NCBI GenBank assembly: GCA_020832555.1
Contig: JAFIEM010000001.1
Span: 62,001 to 126,000, forward strand
Source of the DNA: Natronohydrobacter sp.
GTDB lineage: Bacteria; Pseudomonadota; Alphaproteobacteria; Rhodobacterales; Rhodobacteraceae
Length of the DNA: 64,000 nucleotides
Direction of reading: 5' to 3'
The notes below the pieces were generated by a model. The model was given only the letters and a program-made list of their open reading frames with translations. It was not told the origin of the DNA and did not search any database. The position numbers and the translations under genes are program-made. Below are positions 51,212-59,585 of this stretch, piece after piece. Position 1 is the first letter of the stretch; each line of letters opens with the position of its first letter.

Positions 51212-51805
51212 ATGAGCAGAGTAATCCTATCGCTGACAATCGTGTTGGCGCTTGCGGCTTGTGGGAGCAGGGGAGGTGGTAACTTCTCGGCCCCGCGCAA
51301 TCTTGAAAACGCATGTCTGATGGAGCGTGAGCGACCGCAATATTTCGCGGCCATGCGTGCAACTGAGCGACGTTGGGGCATTCCGCTGCCTGTTCAAATG
51401 GCGATTATCCACGCTGAAAGTCGTTTCATCGGTGATGCCAGAACACCGGTGCGTTATACCCTCGGCGTGATCCCGATGGGGCGCCAATCCTCGGCGCTGG
51501 GCTATTCACAGGCCCTCGACGGAACATGGGATGAATATGTGCGGGAAACCGGAAATCGCCGGGCCTCACGCACGAATATCGCGGATGCGACCGATTTTGT
51601 TGGCTGGTACAATAACAAGACACGCCAACGCAACGGGATCGCACTGACAGATGCGCGCAACCTTTACCTGGCCTATCACGAGGGTCACACGGGATTTGCA
51701 CGCGGGTCTTACAATGCCAAACCCTGGCTGCTTGGAGTCGCGGATCGGGTCGCGTCGCGCGCAGCAATGTATGATCAGCAATTACGGTCCTGCGGTCGCC
51801 GTTGA
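51212..51805 (+). CDS. Lipoprotein with lytic transglycosylase (SLT-like) domain
   Basis: A 197-residue outer-membrane or periplasmic lipoprotein. The signal peptide ends in the lipobox L-A-A-C (Cys at about 17). The mature part has the SLT pattern I-P-L-P-V-Q-M-A-I-I-H-A-E-S-R-F, with the likely catalytic Glu in H-A-E-S, then G-Y-S-Q-A-L-D-G-T-W and Y-L-A-Y-H-E-G. It should cleave peptidoglycan. The ATG at 51212 is chosen for the signal peptide and AGAGG upstream. It is divergent from motB; a flagellar-assembly role is possible but not shown. Confidence 0.8.
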   Translation: MSRVILSLTIVLALAACGSRGGGNFSAPRNLENACLMERERPQYFAAMRATERRWGIPLPVQMAIIHAESRFIGDARTPVRYTLGVIPMGRQSSALGYSQALDGTWDEYVRETGNRRASRTNIADATDFVGWYNNKTRQRNGIALTDARNLYLAYHEGHTGFARGSYNAKPWLLGVADRVASRAAMYDQQLRSCGRR

Positions 51806-52144
51806 ACGATTTCTTTGCGCGTTCAGTGCTTTGTCGCCCGGCGTTAACGCGTCGGACGTCCTTTGCGTGTGGATGCGTGACAGGCGGATTGTGATACTGC
51901 GCGGCTCCTGCCAGTCGCGACGCCGCGCACGGACAGCCGAGATTGACAGATTTCTGATGGCATATCGCAGAGGCCACTCCACGCGACTTTGGGTCTGGTG
52001 CTCTTTGTGCGAGGAGCACCAGTCAAATGCGACCGAAGCGTTCTGGTAAGCCCTTCGTCAAAAAATCACCATCGTGCCGCATTTTTGACCAAACTGACCG
52101 CGACTTTGGGATCAGGAAATGGACGGCTCTAGAGGGAGTAGATT
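51806..52144. other. Intergenic region with a strong hairpin and a 12-bp direct repeat
   Basis: No gene with support is seen in 339 bases. CTGGTGCTC (51995-52003) pairs perfectly with GAGCACCAG (52014-52022). CGCGACTTTGGG occurs twice, at 51982-51993 and 52099-52110. The lack of a T-run argues against a simple terminator. A small RNA or regulatory leader for the following ORF is possible. Confidence 0.4.
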
Positions 52145-52318
52145 ATGTTCACGAGTGATGAAAACGGCGGAAACAAGATGGCAGGTTTCCTGAAAGGCTC
52201 GCTGTTCTCGCGTCAGAAAAGCGCCGGCGAGGCGCCCGATCAGATTGACATGCGTCTTGACATGCTGTCCGAAGGGCTGTCCGCCCGACTGCCGCAGCGC
52301 GGCTATATCAGACATTGA
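52145..52318 (+). CDS. Short hypothetical protein (57 residues)
   Basis: A 57-codon ORF starting M-F-T-S-D-E-N-G-G-N-K and ending Y-I-R-H. AGAGGGAG lies six bases before the ATG. The frame has a normal composition with a mix of charged residues and no signal peptide or membrane segment. Its last 11 bases overlap the end of mipZ on the other strand. No family was recognised; the good ribosome site is the main evidence. Confidence 0.6.
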   Translation: MFTSDENGGNKMAGFLKGSLFSRQKSAGEAPDQIDMRLDMLSEGLSARLPQRGYIRH

Positions 52319-53117
52319 CTGTCAGATCCGGCAGTTCCAGAATCTTCATCAGTTCCCGCAACTCCTGACGGGCGGCGACATGTGACATGGTCATGCTTTC
52401 GCCGCCAGCATCCGCAAGGTCCAGAAGGGTCAGACCCTTGGGGAACAACTCGCGGAAGATCACGCGCTCACTGAAGCCTGGTGCCAGCCGGAAGCCGATA
52501 CGGCGCGACAACTCTTCCAGCGCATCGCCGACCTTACGCTTGTTGTGCATCGCGGTCGTCCCCATGCGATTGCGCAACACCACCCAGTTCAACGGTTTCA
52601 ATCCTGCCTGAGCGCGCACCTGGCGCGCCTTCCAGACCATTTCGGAATAGATCGACGGGGCAAGAACCTTGCCTGTCTCCGGATCGGTGCGCGCCAGAAG
52701 ATCAAAGTCGATGAAGCTATCGTTGATCGGCGTGATCAGGGTATCGGCGACAGAATGGGCAAACTGGCTGTAACGTGTATGCGATCCGGGGCAGTCAATG
52801 ACGACGAAATCGCATTCGGGCGCAAGTTCTTCCAGCGCTGCTGCCATGCGCGCATCATGCAATTGCGGGCCTTCGGGCAGATCAAAGACTTTCGGATCGG
52901 GCAGGGGCATGTAGCGCGGCCCCGGCAGGCTGAGGCCAGCGCGCCCGGTCCAGTTGGCACGGTTCTCGATATAGCGCCCGAAGCTGAGCTGGCGCACATC
53001 CAGATCCATCGCGCCGACGCGCAGGCCCATCCGGGCCAGCGCCACCGAGACATGCATCGAGACCGTGGACTTGCCCGAACCGCCTTTTTCATTGCCCACC
53101 ACGATGATATGCGCCAC
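52308..53117 (-). CDS. mipZ: Division-plane positioning ATPase MipZ
   Basis: A 269-residue ParA/MinD-family ATPase. The deviant Walker A G-N-E-K-G-G-S-G-K-S-T is at about 8-18, Walker A' D-L-D-V-R-Q near 38-43 and the Walker B V-V-I-D-C-P-G near 106. The I-I-V-V-G-N-E-K start, the D-L-D-x-R-Q and the R-x-x-E-N-R segment match Caulobacter MipZ rather than ParA. MipZ forms a gradient from the ParB-bound poles and keeps FtsZ at mid-cell. The gene lies alone, downstream of rpmE, with no parB nearby. Confidence 0.88.
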   Translation of the reverse strand: MAHIIVVGNEKGGSGKSTVSMHVSVALARMGLRVGAMDLDVRQLSFGRYIENRANWTGRAGLSLPGPRYMPLPDPKVFDLPEGPQLHDARMAAALEELAPECDFVVIDCPGSHTRYSQFAHSVADTLITPINDSFIDFDLLARTDPETGKVLAPSIYSEMVWKARQVRAQAGLKPLNWVVLRNRMGTTAMHNKRKVGDALEELSRRIGFRLAPGFSERVIFRELFPKGLTLLDLADAGGESMTMSHVAARQELRELMKILELPDLTVNV

Positions 53118-53223
53118 GCTTGATGCTCCTGTCCGTAAGCGGTTTTCCGCGTTTCATCTAGGCCGCGCGCGGCGTGGTTACAAGCCAAGACGCAAACCAC
53201 GCCAAGATATTGTTATGGAATAG

Positions 53224-53250
53224 AAAAAGGCGCAGGGTTTCCCCTGCGCC
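53224..53250 (-). terminator. Rho-independent terminator of rpmE
   Basis: GGCGCAGGG (53229-53237) and CCCTGCGCC (53242-53250) form a perfect 9-base stem around TTTC. On the minus strand it is followed by TTTTT (53224-53228). It lies 24 bases after the rpmE stop. Confidence 0.87.
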
Positions 53251-53273
53251 CATTCTGTCGGTCGGTCGGTTCC

Positions 53274-53495
53274 TCAGAAACCCAGACCAGCATACTTGTT
53301 CTTGAACTTCGACACCTTGCCGCCGGTATCCAGCAGGCGCGACGAGCCACCGGTCCAGGCCGGGTGCACGGTCGGATCGACGTCGAGCGACAGCGTGTCG
53401 CCTTCGGAGCCCCAGGTGGATTTCATCTGGATAACCGTGCCATCGGTCATCTTGACGTTGATCAGGTGGTAATCGGGATGCGTATCGGCTTTCAT
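53274..53495 (-). CDS. rpmE: 50S ribosomal protein L31
   Basis: A 73-residue bL31 protein, beginning [14 protein letters not shown] and including H-P-A-W-T-G. No Cys residues occur, so it is the zinc-free form common in alphaproteobacteria. It follows rplS by 11 bases and is probably co-transcribed with it. Confidence 0.95.
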   Translation of the reverse strand: MKADTHPDYHLINVKMTDGTVIQMKSTWGSEGDTLSLDVDPTVHPAWTGGSSRLLDTGGKVSKFKNKYAGLGF

Positions 53496-53506
53496 CGCAG
53501 CGCTCC

Positions 53507-53887
53507 TCAGGCTTTCGCGTCCAGCGGACGGTAGTTCGTTTTCTCGGCGATCCGGGCAGATTTGCCACGGCGATCACGCAGATAATAGAGCTTCGCGCGG
53601 CGCACGCGGCCACGGCGCACGACTTCGATGCTGTCGATATTGGTCGAATAGAGCGGGAACACGCGCTCCACACCTTCGCCGAAGGAAATCTTGCGCACGG
53701 TGAAGGATGCGCCGATGCCAGCGCCACCCTTGCGGCCGATGCAGACGCCTTCGAAATTCTGCACACGCGAACGGGTGCCTTCGGTCACTTTGTAACCGAC
53801 GCGGATGGTGTCACCGGCCTTGAAATCCGGGATGGTCTTGCCAAGCTCTGCGATTTGCTCGGCTTCAATCTGTGCGATCAGGTTCAT
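53507..53887 (-). CDS. rplS: 50S ribosomal protein L19
   Basis: A 126-residue bL19 protein: [11 protein letters not shown] start, [18 protein letters not shown] and [11 protein letters not shown]. The ATG at 53887 has AGAGGA at the right distance; a longer frame upstream has no support. rplS is usually preceded by trmD and rimM, which are not seen here. Confidence 0.95.
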   Translation of the reverse strand: MNLIAQIEAEQIAELGKTIPDFKAGDTIRVGYKVTEGTRSRVQNFEGVCIGRKGGAGIGASFTVRKISFGEGVERVFPLYSTNIDSIEVVRRGRVRRAKLYYLRDRRGKSARIAEKTNYRPLDAKA

Positions 53888-54197
53888 CGCTGGTCCTCTG
53901 TACATGCACGCGGGTTTGCCCACGCTGGTGATGCTGGCCAAGAGCTCTGATCTTCGACCGGGTCCGGCTATTGCGCCCGTCAGAGATTGGTCACGCTTCT
54001 GGTCTTGCCTTGCGCTGTCCCGCAGCCTGCCGAAGCTCTCAGGTCAGGGAAAGGCGCGAGGTCCCACATGCCGAATCTGCGGCAGTGGACCGCGTCCTGT
54101 TACGGCGCGGCAGGGTTTGCGTCAAGCCAGTTAAGGCCAGTAACGCAAATACCCCGCAATGCCGTGCATCGCGGGGTAAGACTTTCGTGGGCCAGTA
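53888..54197. other. Intergenic region between rplT and rplS
   Basis: In 310 bases no gene with support is seen. The right end holds the rplT terminator (54144-54178). The left end holds the rplS ribosome site. The middle presumably contains the rplS-rpmE promoter. Confidence 0.4.
54144..54178 (-). terminator. Terminator of rpmI-rplT
   Basis: TACCCCGC (54150-54157) and GCGGGGTA (54171-54178) form a perfect 8-base stem with a 13-base loop. On the minus strand it is followed by TTTGCG. It lies 20 bases after the rplT stop. Confidence 0.72.
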
Positions 54198-54560
54198 TCA
54201 GGCCAGAGCGGCTTTCGCCTTGGCCACGATCTGACCGAATGCATCGGGTTCGTGCACGGCAAGATCCGCCAGAACCTTGCGGTCCACTTCGATCCCGGCC
54301 AGGCCCAGAGCGTTGATGAAACGCGAATAGGTCAGAGAGGGATCAATCTCGCGGACAGCGGCGTTGATCCGCTGAATCCAGAGCGCGCGGAAATTGCGCT
54401 TGCGCACCTTGCGGTCGCGGGTCGCGTATTGGTTGGCTTTGTCCACAGCCTGCGTGGCAGTGCGGAAATTGCGCGAGCGCGCGCCATAATAGCCCTTCGC
54501 GGCCTTGATGACCTTGCGGTGACGGGCATGGGTGACGGTGCCGGATTTGACTCGAGACAT
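54198..54560 (-). CDS. rplT: 50S ribosomal protein L20
   Basis: A 120-residue bL20 protein ([32 protein letters not shown]). It follows rpmI by 12 bases, forming the usual rpmI-rplT pair. infC, often the first gene of that operon, is absent here. Confidence 0.96.
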   Translation of the reverse strand: MSRVKSGTVTHARHRKVIKAAKGYYGARSRNFRTATQAVDKANQYATRDRKVRKRNFRALWIQRINAAVREIDPSLTYSRFINALGLAGIEVDRKVLADLAVHEPDAFGQIVAKAKAALA

Positions 54561-54572
54561 GACAGCGGCTCC

Positions 54573-54773
54573 TTAGCGGTCGTAGGGCATGTATTTCTTG
54601 ACGATACGCGAATCCTGATCCGACAGGATCGTGGTGCCGCGCGCGTCGCGAATGAACTTCTTGGTCCGTTTGATCATGCCGTGGCGTTTGCCGGCCTGAC
54701 CTGCCTTGACCTTGCCAGAAGCGGTCATGGAGAAGCGCTTTTTCGCGCCCGATTTGGTCTTCATCTTGGGCAT
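54573..54773 (-). CDS. rpmI: 50S ribosomal protein L35
   Basis: A 66-residue bL35 protein: [13 protein letters not shown] near the start and [14 protein letters not shown] in the middle. The ribosome site AAAGGAG is upstream. It is first in the rpmI-rplT pair; infC is not adjacent. Confidence 0.96.
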   Translation of the reverse strand: MPKMKTKSGAKKRFSMTASGKVKAGQAGKRHGMIKRTKKFIRDARGTTILSDQDSRIVKKYMPYDR

Positions 54774-54888
54774 TTCAAACTCCTTTCACTGGAGGTTGGA
54801 TCATGCGACTCGGCATGCCACATCGGCCGGACGCATGTGTTTCGAGCGCGCCCGATAGCGCAGTTTCAAAGGCTTCGCAAGGGGCGCT

Positions 54889-55122
54889 TCACAAAAGAGC
54901 CAACAATCGTGCGATCACTCGGGTCACGATTTCCGGAACTTCCTTCAGCTCGAAAAGCCCTTGTGGTCGATCTCGTGCGACAAAAATCAACAGCGCAATC
55001 CCCGTCGAAACGAAAATGATCGCTATCACAGGGCGTCTGCTTTCGGTCCATGCCCCGATAAAGCTGACAAATGCCAGCAGTATCAGGCCGAGTCCGCCAA
55101 GGAAAAACAGGTCGTAATCCAT
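54889..55122 (-). CDS. Small membrane protein downstream of pyk
   Basis: A 77-residue protein with two hydrophobic helices (about 6-24 and 31-49: L-G-G-L-G-L-I-L-L-A-F-V and I-A-I-I-F-V-S-T-G-I-A-L-L). A conserved-looking P-E-I-V-T-R-V-I-A-R-L-L-A tail follows. It begins 27 bases after pyk, so it is probably co-transcribed. Function is unknown. Confidence 0.65.
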   Translation of the reverse strand: MDYDLFFLGGLGLILLAFVSFIGAWTESRRPVIAIIFVSTGIALLIFVARDRPQGLFELKEVPEIVTRVIARLLALL

Positions 55123-55149
55123 AACCTCGCGCCCAGACTTCGCGAGAGC

Positions 55150-56610
55150 TTACTCTGGTTCGCCTTGCACGATCAAGTGTTCTGCGCAGGGCGCGACACG
55201 CAGGATATTCGTCGTGCCGGGCTGGTTGAACGGAATACCAGCAGTCACAAGGATCTGGTCGGTCTCTTTTGCGAAATCGTATCTCCGTGCGACGCGCACT
55301 GCGTTCAGGACGGCCTTCTTGAACCGTTCCACCTCGCCGGTCACGGTCTCGCAATGCACACCCCAGATCAGCGACAGGCGACGCGCGACGGGTTGGAACT
55401 GCGTGATCGCGATGATCGGCACATGCGGGCGCTCGCGCGCAACCAGATTGGCGGTGGTGCCGGATTGCGTGAAACAACAGATCGCGGCAATATCGGTCTT
55501 TTCAGCCAGTTCCCGTGCCGCCGCCACAATACCATCGGCAATCGTATGATGCTTTACCTTGCGCGAGGAATCGATGATCTCAATATAGGTTGGATCGCTT
55601 TCCACCTCGATGGCGACATTGTTCATCGTCGTAACCGCTTCGACCGGGTACTGGCCCGCTGCCGATTCGGCCGACAACATGACCGCATCCGCCCCTTCAT
55701 AGATCGCCGTCGCCACGTCCGACACTTCAGCACGCGTGGGCATAGGGCTTTCGATCATGGACTCCAGCATCTGCGTCGCCACGATCACCGGCTTCGCGGC
55801 GGCGCGGGCGCGGCGCACCAGGCGCTTCTGAATGGGCGGCACATTCTGCACCGGCAATTCGACCCCCAGATCGCCACGCGCTACCATGATCCCATCAGAG
55901 ACCGACAGGATCTCTTCAAAGGCCTTCACTGCGGCGGGCTTCTCGATCTTCGACATGATCGCGGCACGACCCTGTGCCAGTTCGCGCGCTTCCGACACAT
56001 CCGAGGCACGCTGAACGAAGGACAGGGCCAGCCAGTCCACGCCAAGCCGACAGACAAATTCCAGATCCTTGCGGTCCTTGTCCGACAGCGCAGCCAAGGG
56101 CAGAACCACATCGGGCACGTTCACGCCCTTGCGATTCGAAATCGTGCCACCCACGGTCACAGTGCAATTGGCATGTTCTGCACTGCAATCATTGACCTTC
56201 ATGCGGATCTTGCCATCGTTGACCAGAAGCTCTGCGCCCGGTTCCAGTGCCTTGAAAATCTCCGGGTGCGGCAGGTTCACGCGGGCCTGATCTCCGGGCG
56301 TCTTGTCCAGATCCATGCGGAACGCCTGCCCTTCGACCAGATCAACAGCGTCATCTGCAAAAGTGCCGACGCGCAGTTTCGGGCCCTGAAGATCGGCCAG
56401 AATGCCGATCGGGCGACCCAGATCAGCCTCGACCTTGCGGATGATCGCATGGCGCGCGGCAATCTCGTCATGGCTGCCATGGCTCATGTTCAGCCGAAAG
56501 ACATCCGCGCCTGCTTCAAAGAGTGTTCGGATCATCTCATAGGTGGAAGATGAGGGGCCAAGCGTGGCCACGATCTTGATCATTCGATGACGACGCAACG
56601 GAGTGGTCAT
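55150..56610 (-). CDS. pyk: Pyruvate kinase
   Basis: A 486-residue enzyme converting PEP and ADP to pyruvate and ATP. Motifs include I-K-I-V-A-T-L-G-P-S-S (about 11-21), L-N-M-S-H-G (about 40-45), and the active-site M-V-A-R-G-D-L-G-V-E-L (about 237-247) with the K of S-K-I-E-K-P. The C-terminal domain has the C-C-F-T-Q-S-G-T-T-A allosteric-site pattern. AAGGA lies seven bases before the ATG. Confidence 0.97.
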   Translation of the reverse strand: MTTPLRRHRMIKIVATLGPSSSTYEMIRTLFEAGADVFRLNMSHGSHDEIAARHAIIRKVEADLGRPIGILADLQGPKLRVGTFADDAVDLVEGQAFRMDLDKTPGDQARVNLPHPEIFKALEPGAELLVNDGKIRMKVNDCSAEHANCTVTVGGTISNRKGVNVPDVVLPLAALSDKDRKDLEFVCRLGVDWLALSFVQRASDVSEARELAQGRAAIMSKIEKPAAVKAFEEILSVSDGIMVARGDLGVELPVQNVPPIQKRLVRRARAAAKPVIVATQMLESMIESPMPTRAEVSDVATAIYEGADAVMLSAESAAGQYPVEAVTTMNNVAIEVESDPTYIEIIDSSRKVKHHTIADGIVAAARELAEKTDIAAICCFTQSGTTANLVARERPHVPIIAITQFQPVARRLSLIWGVHCETVTGEVERFKKAVLNAVRVARRYDFAKETDQILVTAGIPFNQPGTTNILRVAPCAEHLIVQGEPE

Positions 56611-56798
56611 TCAGAGTCCTTTCGCGCGGTGAGGCACCGCAATGAGAGATGAATACAGGCGATGTATGACAGGTTTCCGGATTCCCGAAACCGTTAGCGC
56701 AAACAAATATCAGGTTCGGCACTGTTTGCAAGTGTGGCGAACCTTGACGCCGGATAGGTCAATGTTCAGGTTACACCCAGCCAAAAGAAAGGTGAACG
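56611..56798. promoter_or_regulatory. Divergent pyk / DUF1244 promoter region
   Basis: These 188 bases separate two divergent genes. AAAAGAAAGG near 56782 precedes the DUF1244 start. No strong operator palindrome was found. Confidence 0.3.
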
Positions 56799-57110
56799 AT
56801 GGATGACATGACCCGAACCGAACTGGAAGCCGCGGCATTCCGCGCCCTTCTTGAACATCTGAATCGCCGAACAGACGTGCAAAATATCGACATGATGAAC
56901 CTGGCCGGGTTCTGTCGCAACTGCCTGTCGCGCTGGTATCAGGAAGCCGCGAATGAACGCGGGGTCGAAATGGACAAGGATGCCGCGCGCGAAATCATCT
57001 ATGGCATGCCCTATGCCGAATGGCGCGACAAGTTCCAGACCGAAGCCGGTGCAGACAAGCAGGCCGCATTTGAGAAGTCGTTTCAGGAGAATGTCGGACC
57101 GCGCGAATAG
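56799..57110 (+). CDS. DUF1244 family protein
   Basis: A 103-residue protein of the DUF1244 family, known mainly from alphaproteobacteria and some gammaproteobacteria. The hallmark R-T-D-V-Q-N-I-D-M-M-N-L-A-G-F-C-R-N-C-L-S-R-W-Y with two Cys is present near residues 24-47, and the Y-G-M-P-Y-A-E-W segment near 65. Function is unknown; the two close Cys could bind metal or form a disulfide. It appears monocistronic. Confidence 0.88.
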   Translation: MDDMTRTELEAAAFRALLEHLNRRTDVQNIDMMNLAGFCRNCLSRWYQEAANERGVEMDKDAAREIIYGMPYAEWRDKFQTEAGADKQAAFEKSFQENVGPRE

Positions 57111-57147
57111 TCGGGCACAACGTATGCTCGCTTTTGCGTTTCCCGCA

Positions 57148-57164
57148 GCGCTCGATTCGAGCGC
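57148..57164. repeat. Palindrome after the DUF1244 gene
   Basis: GCGCTCGA-T-TCGAGCGC is a perfect 8-base inverted repeat with one central base, 38 bases past the stop codon. It lacks a T-run. It may be a 3' stabilising hairpin or protein site. Confidence 0.4.
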
Positions 57165-57349
57165 GCACGGGTGACGAGTTGAATTGTTAAACTCAGAAAC
57201 AGTTAATGAATATCAGGCAGGATTGATCCCGTGGTGTGAAGGAAAACCGCTCTGCTGCATGTGACGCAGAAAAACATTGGACAATAAAAGGTTAACCTGC
57301 TTCATCATGCAGATATTGCGACCAGTGGCTGGTTTTGGGGTATTGTGCC

Positions 57350-58648
57350 ATGGAGTTCTTTTTTCTGTTGTTTGGATTTGCCGCCCTTCTCGCTATTTCC
57401 GGCGCATTCTCCGGCGGGTTGGATGCGGAACCGCCAGAGGATGACGAGAACGAGCGCTCCGGCACCGAAGGAGATGACATCATGTTCAGCGAAGGCGGGG
57501 AAATCCTGCGTGGTCTGGGCGGTGATGATACGCTTATCACATCCGGTGACAGCACGCTTCTGGGCGGTGAAGGCGATGATACGCTGATTTCCTTTGGTGG
57601 CGGAGCGTTGCTGAATGGTGGTGAGGGCGAAGATACCTTTGTCATCAACTTGCTTGAAGTCACCGAGGAAGGTGACTTGCTTGATGTTAACGGCCAGCCA
57701 GTCGAACCGACGGTGATCGATGACTTCAACCCCGATGAGGACCGGCTTGTGCTGGACCTGCGCAACAGCGGCTTGTTGCCTGACGGCGACGAAAGTGTGG
57801 TGCTGACCGGCGTGGTCGCCCCGGACGGCGAAGGGCTGATGATCCAGGTGAATGGCGTGAATGTTGTGCAGCTGTCCAGCTATGGCGGCGGTGATATGCA
57901 GAGCGCGCTTGAAGACCTCGTAAATCTGGACGACGCAATCGAGATCGTTGGGGCTGATTTTGTGTTCCCGTCGGATGGATTGGGGACACCCGACGGTGTG
58001 GCGATCATTGAGAACCCCGATGGGTTGCTGTCATTCGTGATCACTGACGACTATTCGGGGGGCGGTGAACTGGTTGGTGCTGCGGGTAGCGCCGATATCC
58101 TCGATCTGTCACAATTCACCGGAAATGCCTCTATCATCGAGGATGATGAAGGCTATATCTATCTGCGCATCGAAGGGGATGACGTCGAACCGACGCTGTT
58201 GACGAATGTCACCTCGGTCATCCTCGGATCAGGTGAGAATGTCGTCAATGTTGGCAGCGTGCCGGGTGGGTTCACTGTGACCGCAACCGATGGGACGAAT
58301 ACGATCTCGGCATGGCGCGGGGGGCTGGATGTCAACCTTCAGGGCGGCACTAATACAGTCTATATGGCGGATTCCGGTGATCTTCGCGTGATCGTCGCAG
58401 GTGGCGAGAACACGATCGAGCTGGATGATGGGGTCACTGGAACGATCACAATCCTTGAAGGCGCGACCGGGGCCAGCATCGTGGCAGGCAACGCCATCAC
58501 AGCCCTTGTATTCGAGCGCGCAGAACCAGGGCTAGAGATCGTCGCAACAGACAGCGGCGGCGTGATCGCCACTTGGGACGGCGGGCGTATAGAGATTGAA
58601 GTCGTCGCTTCGGTCACAGTTCCTGAGCTTGAAGCTGATGCAGCCTGA
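57350..58648 (+). CDS. Acidic RTX-type calcium-binding repeat protein
   Basis: A 432-residue, very acidic protein with an N-terminal hydrophobic segment (E-F-F-F-L-L-F-G-F-A-A-L-L-A, about 2-18). Right after it are four RTX-like nonapeptides (G-T-E-G-D-D-I-M-F, G-L-G-G-D-D-T-L-I, G-G-E-G-D-D-T-L-I, G-G-E-G-E-D-T-F-V, about 38-100), expected to bind Ca2+. The remainder is beta-rich, with T-N-T-I/V and D-N-turn repeats. No type I secretion gene is adjacent, and the N-terminal helix is unusual for RTX exoproteins. The ATG at 57350 is used; a TTG upstream is less likely. Role may be cell-surface or matrix. Confidence 0.72.
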   Translation: MEFFFLLFGFAALLAISGAFSGGLDAEPPEDDENERSGTEGDDIMFSEGGEILRGLGGDDTLITSGDSTLLGGEGDDTLISFGGGALLNGGEGEDTFVINLLEVTEEGDLLDVNGQPVEPTVIDDFNPDEDRLVLDLRNSGLLPDGDESVVLTGVVAPDGEGLMIQVNGVNVVQLSSYGGGDMQSALEDLVNLDDAIEIVGADFVFPSDGLGTPDGVAIIENPDGLLSFVITDDYSGGGELVGAAGSADILDLSQFTGNASIIEDDEGYIYLRIEGDDVEPTLLTNVTSVILGSGENVVNVGSVPGGFTVTATDGTNTISAWRGGLDVNLQGGTNTVYMADSGDLRVIVAGGENTIELDDGVTGTITILEGATGASIVAGNAITALVFERAEPGLEIVATDSGGVIATWDGGRIEIEVVASVTVPELEADAA

Positions 58649-58678
58649 AACGCAAGTCTTCGGACTGCCCTTGGCTTC

Positions 58679-58704
58679 GACGGAGTGGCGCAGGCCACTC
58701 CGTC
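58679..58704. terminator. Hairpin between convergent RTX-like and aminotransferase genes
   Basis: GACGGAGTGGC and GCCACTCCGTC form a perfect 11-base stem around a 4-base loop. It lies 30 bases after one stop and 15 bases from the other. There is no T-run on either side, so it may work as a weak or protein-assisted bidirectional terminator. Confidence 0.6.
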
Positions 58705-58719
58705 CCATGTTCCAGCCTG

Positions 58720-59583
58720 TCAGATTGCGGCCTTGCGGCTTTCCTCAATATAAATCTCGCGCAACCGCAGGGCCATCGGCCCCGGCTTGCCTTCGCCCAA
58801 GGGTGCCCCGTCAATCTCGACCACCGGCATGACGAAAGTGCTGGCAGAGGTCACAAATGCCTCATCTGCTGATTTCGCTTCTTCGACTGTGAAGCTGCGC
58901 TCCTCGACCGGCATCTGCGCCTCGCGCGCAAAGCGCAGCACGGCCGCGCGGGTGATTCCGTGCAGGATGTCATTGGACAGCGCGCGCGTGATGATCCGCC
59001 CGTCCTTGATGATATAGGCGTTGTTCGAGGTGCCTTCGGTCACGGCCCCGTCCTGCACCATCCAGGCATCATCCGCGCCCTGCCTGATCGCCATCATCTT
59101 GCCCATCGACGGGTAGAGCAGTTGCACCGTCTTGATATCGCGCCGCCCCCAGCGGATATCATCAATTGTGATGACCTTGATCCCCTTTTTCGCCTTCGGG
59201 CTTTCGACCAGCGCGGGGTTCGATTGCGTGAACAGCACCACGGTCGGTGTCGTCGTCTCTGGGTCGGGAAAGATGAAATCCCGGTCCCCCGGTGCTCCAC
59301 GCGTCACTTGCAGATAGATCATCCCCTGATCCAGCCCGTTCTGCGCGACCAACTGGCGATGCACCTCCAGCCATGCCTCGCGGTCCATCGGGTTGGCGAT
59401 GTCGAGTTCGCCCAAGGACCGCTCCAACCGGGTGAAATGCCCGTCAAAATCGATCAGCTTACCGTCAATGACGGTTGTGACCTCATAGACGCCATCGGCC
59501 ATCAGAAAGCCCCGGTCGAAGATCGACACGGTGGCCTCGGCTTCCGGCAGGTAGTCGCCATTCACATAGACGATACGGCTCAT
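58720..59583 (-). CDS. D-amino acid aminotransferase
   Basis: A 287-residue class IV PLP aminotransferase. It starts M-S-R-I-V-Y-V-N-G-D-Y and has F-D-R-G-F-L-M-A-D-G-V-Y-E-V, catalytic K151 in D-I-K-T-V-Q-L-L-Y, and G-A-V-T-E-G-T-S-N-N near 180. These match D-alanine/D-amino acid transaminases rather than IlvE. It makes or consumes D-amino acids by exchange with 2-oxo acids. It lies directly downstream of ilvD (start 3 bases before the ilvD stop region). The nearby dgcA and dgcN genes suggest a shared D-amino-acid theme. Confidence 0.85.
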   Translation of the reverse strand: MSRIVYVNGDYLPEAEATVSIFDRGFLMADGVYEVTTVIDGKLIDFDGHFTRLERSLGELDIANPMDREAWLEVHRQLVAQNGLDQGMIYLQVTRGAPGDRDFIFPDPETTTPTVVLFTQSNPALVESPKAKKGIKVITIDDIRWGRRDIKTVQLLYPSMGKMMAIRQGADDAWMVQDGAVTEGTSNNAYIIKDGRIITRALSNDILHGITRAAVLRFAREAQMPVEERSFTVEEAKSADEAFVTSASTFVMPVVEIDGAPLGEGKPGPMALRLREIYIEESRKAAI

Positions 59584-59585
59584 TC

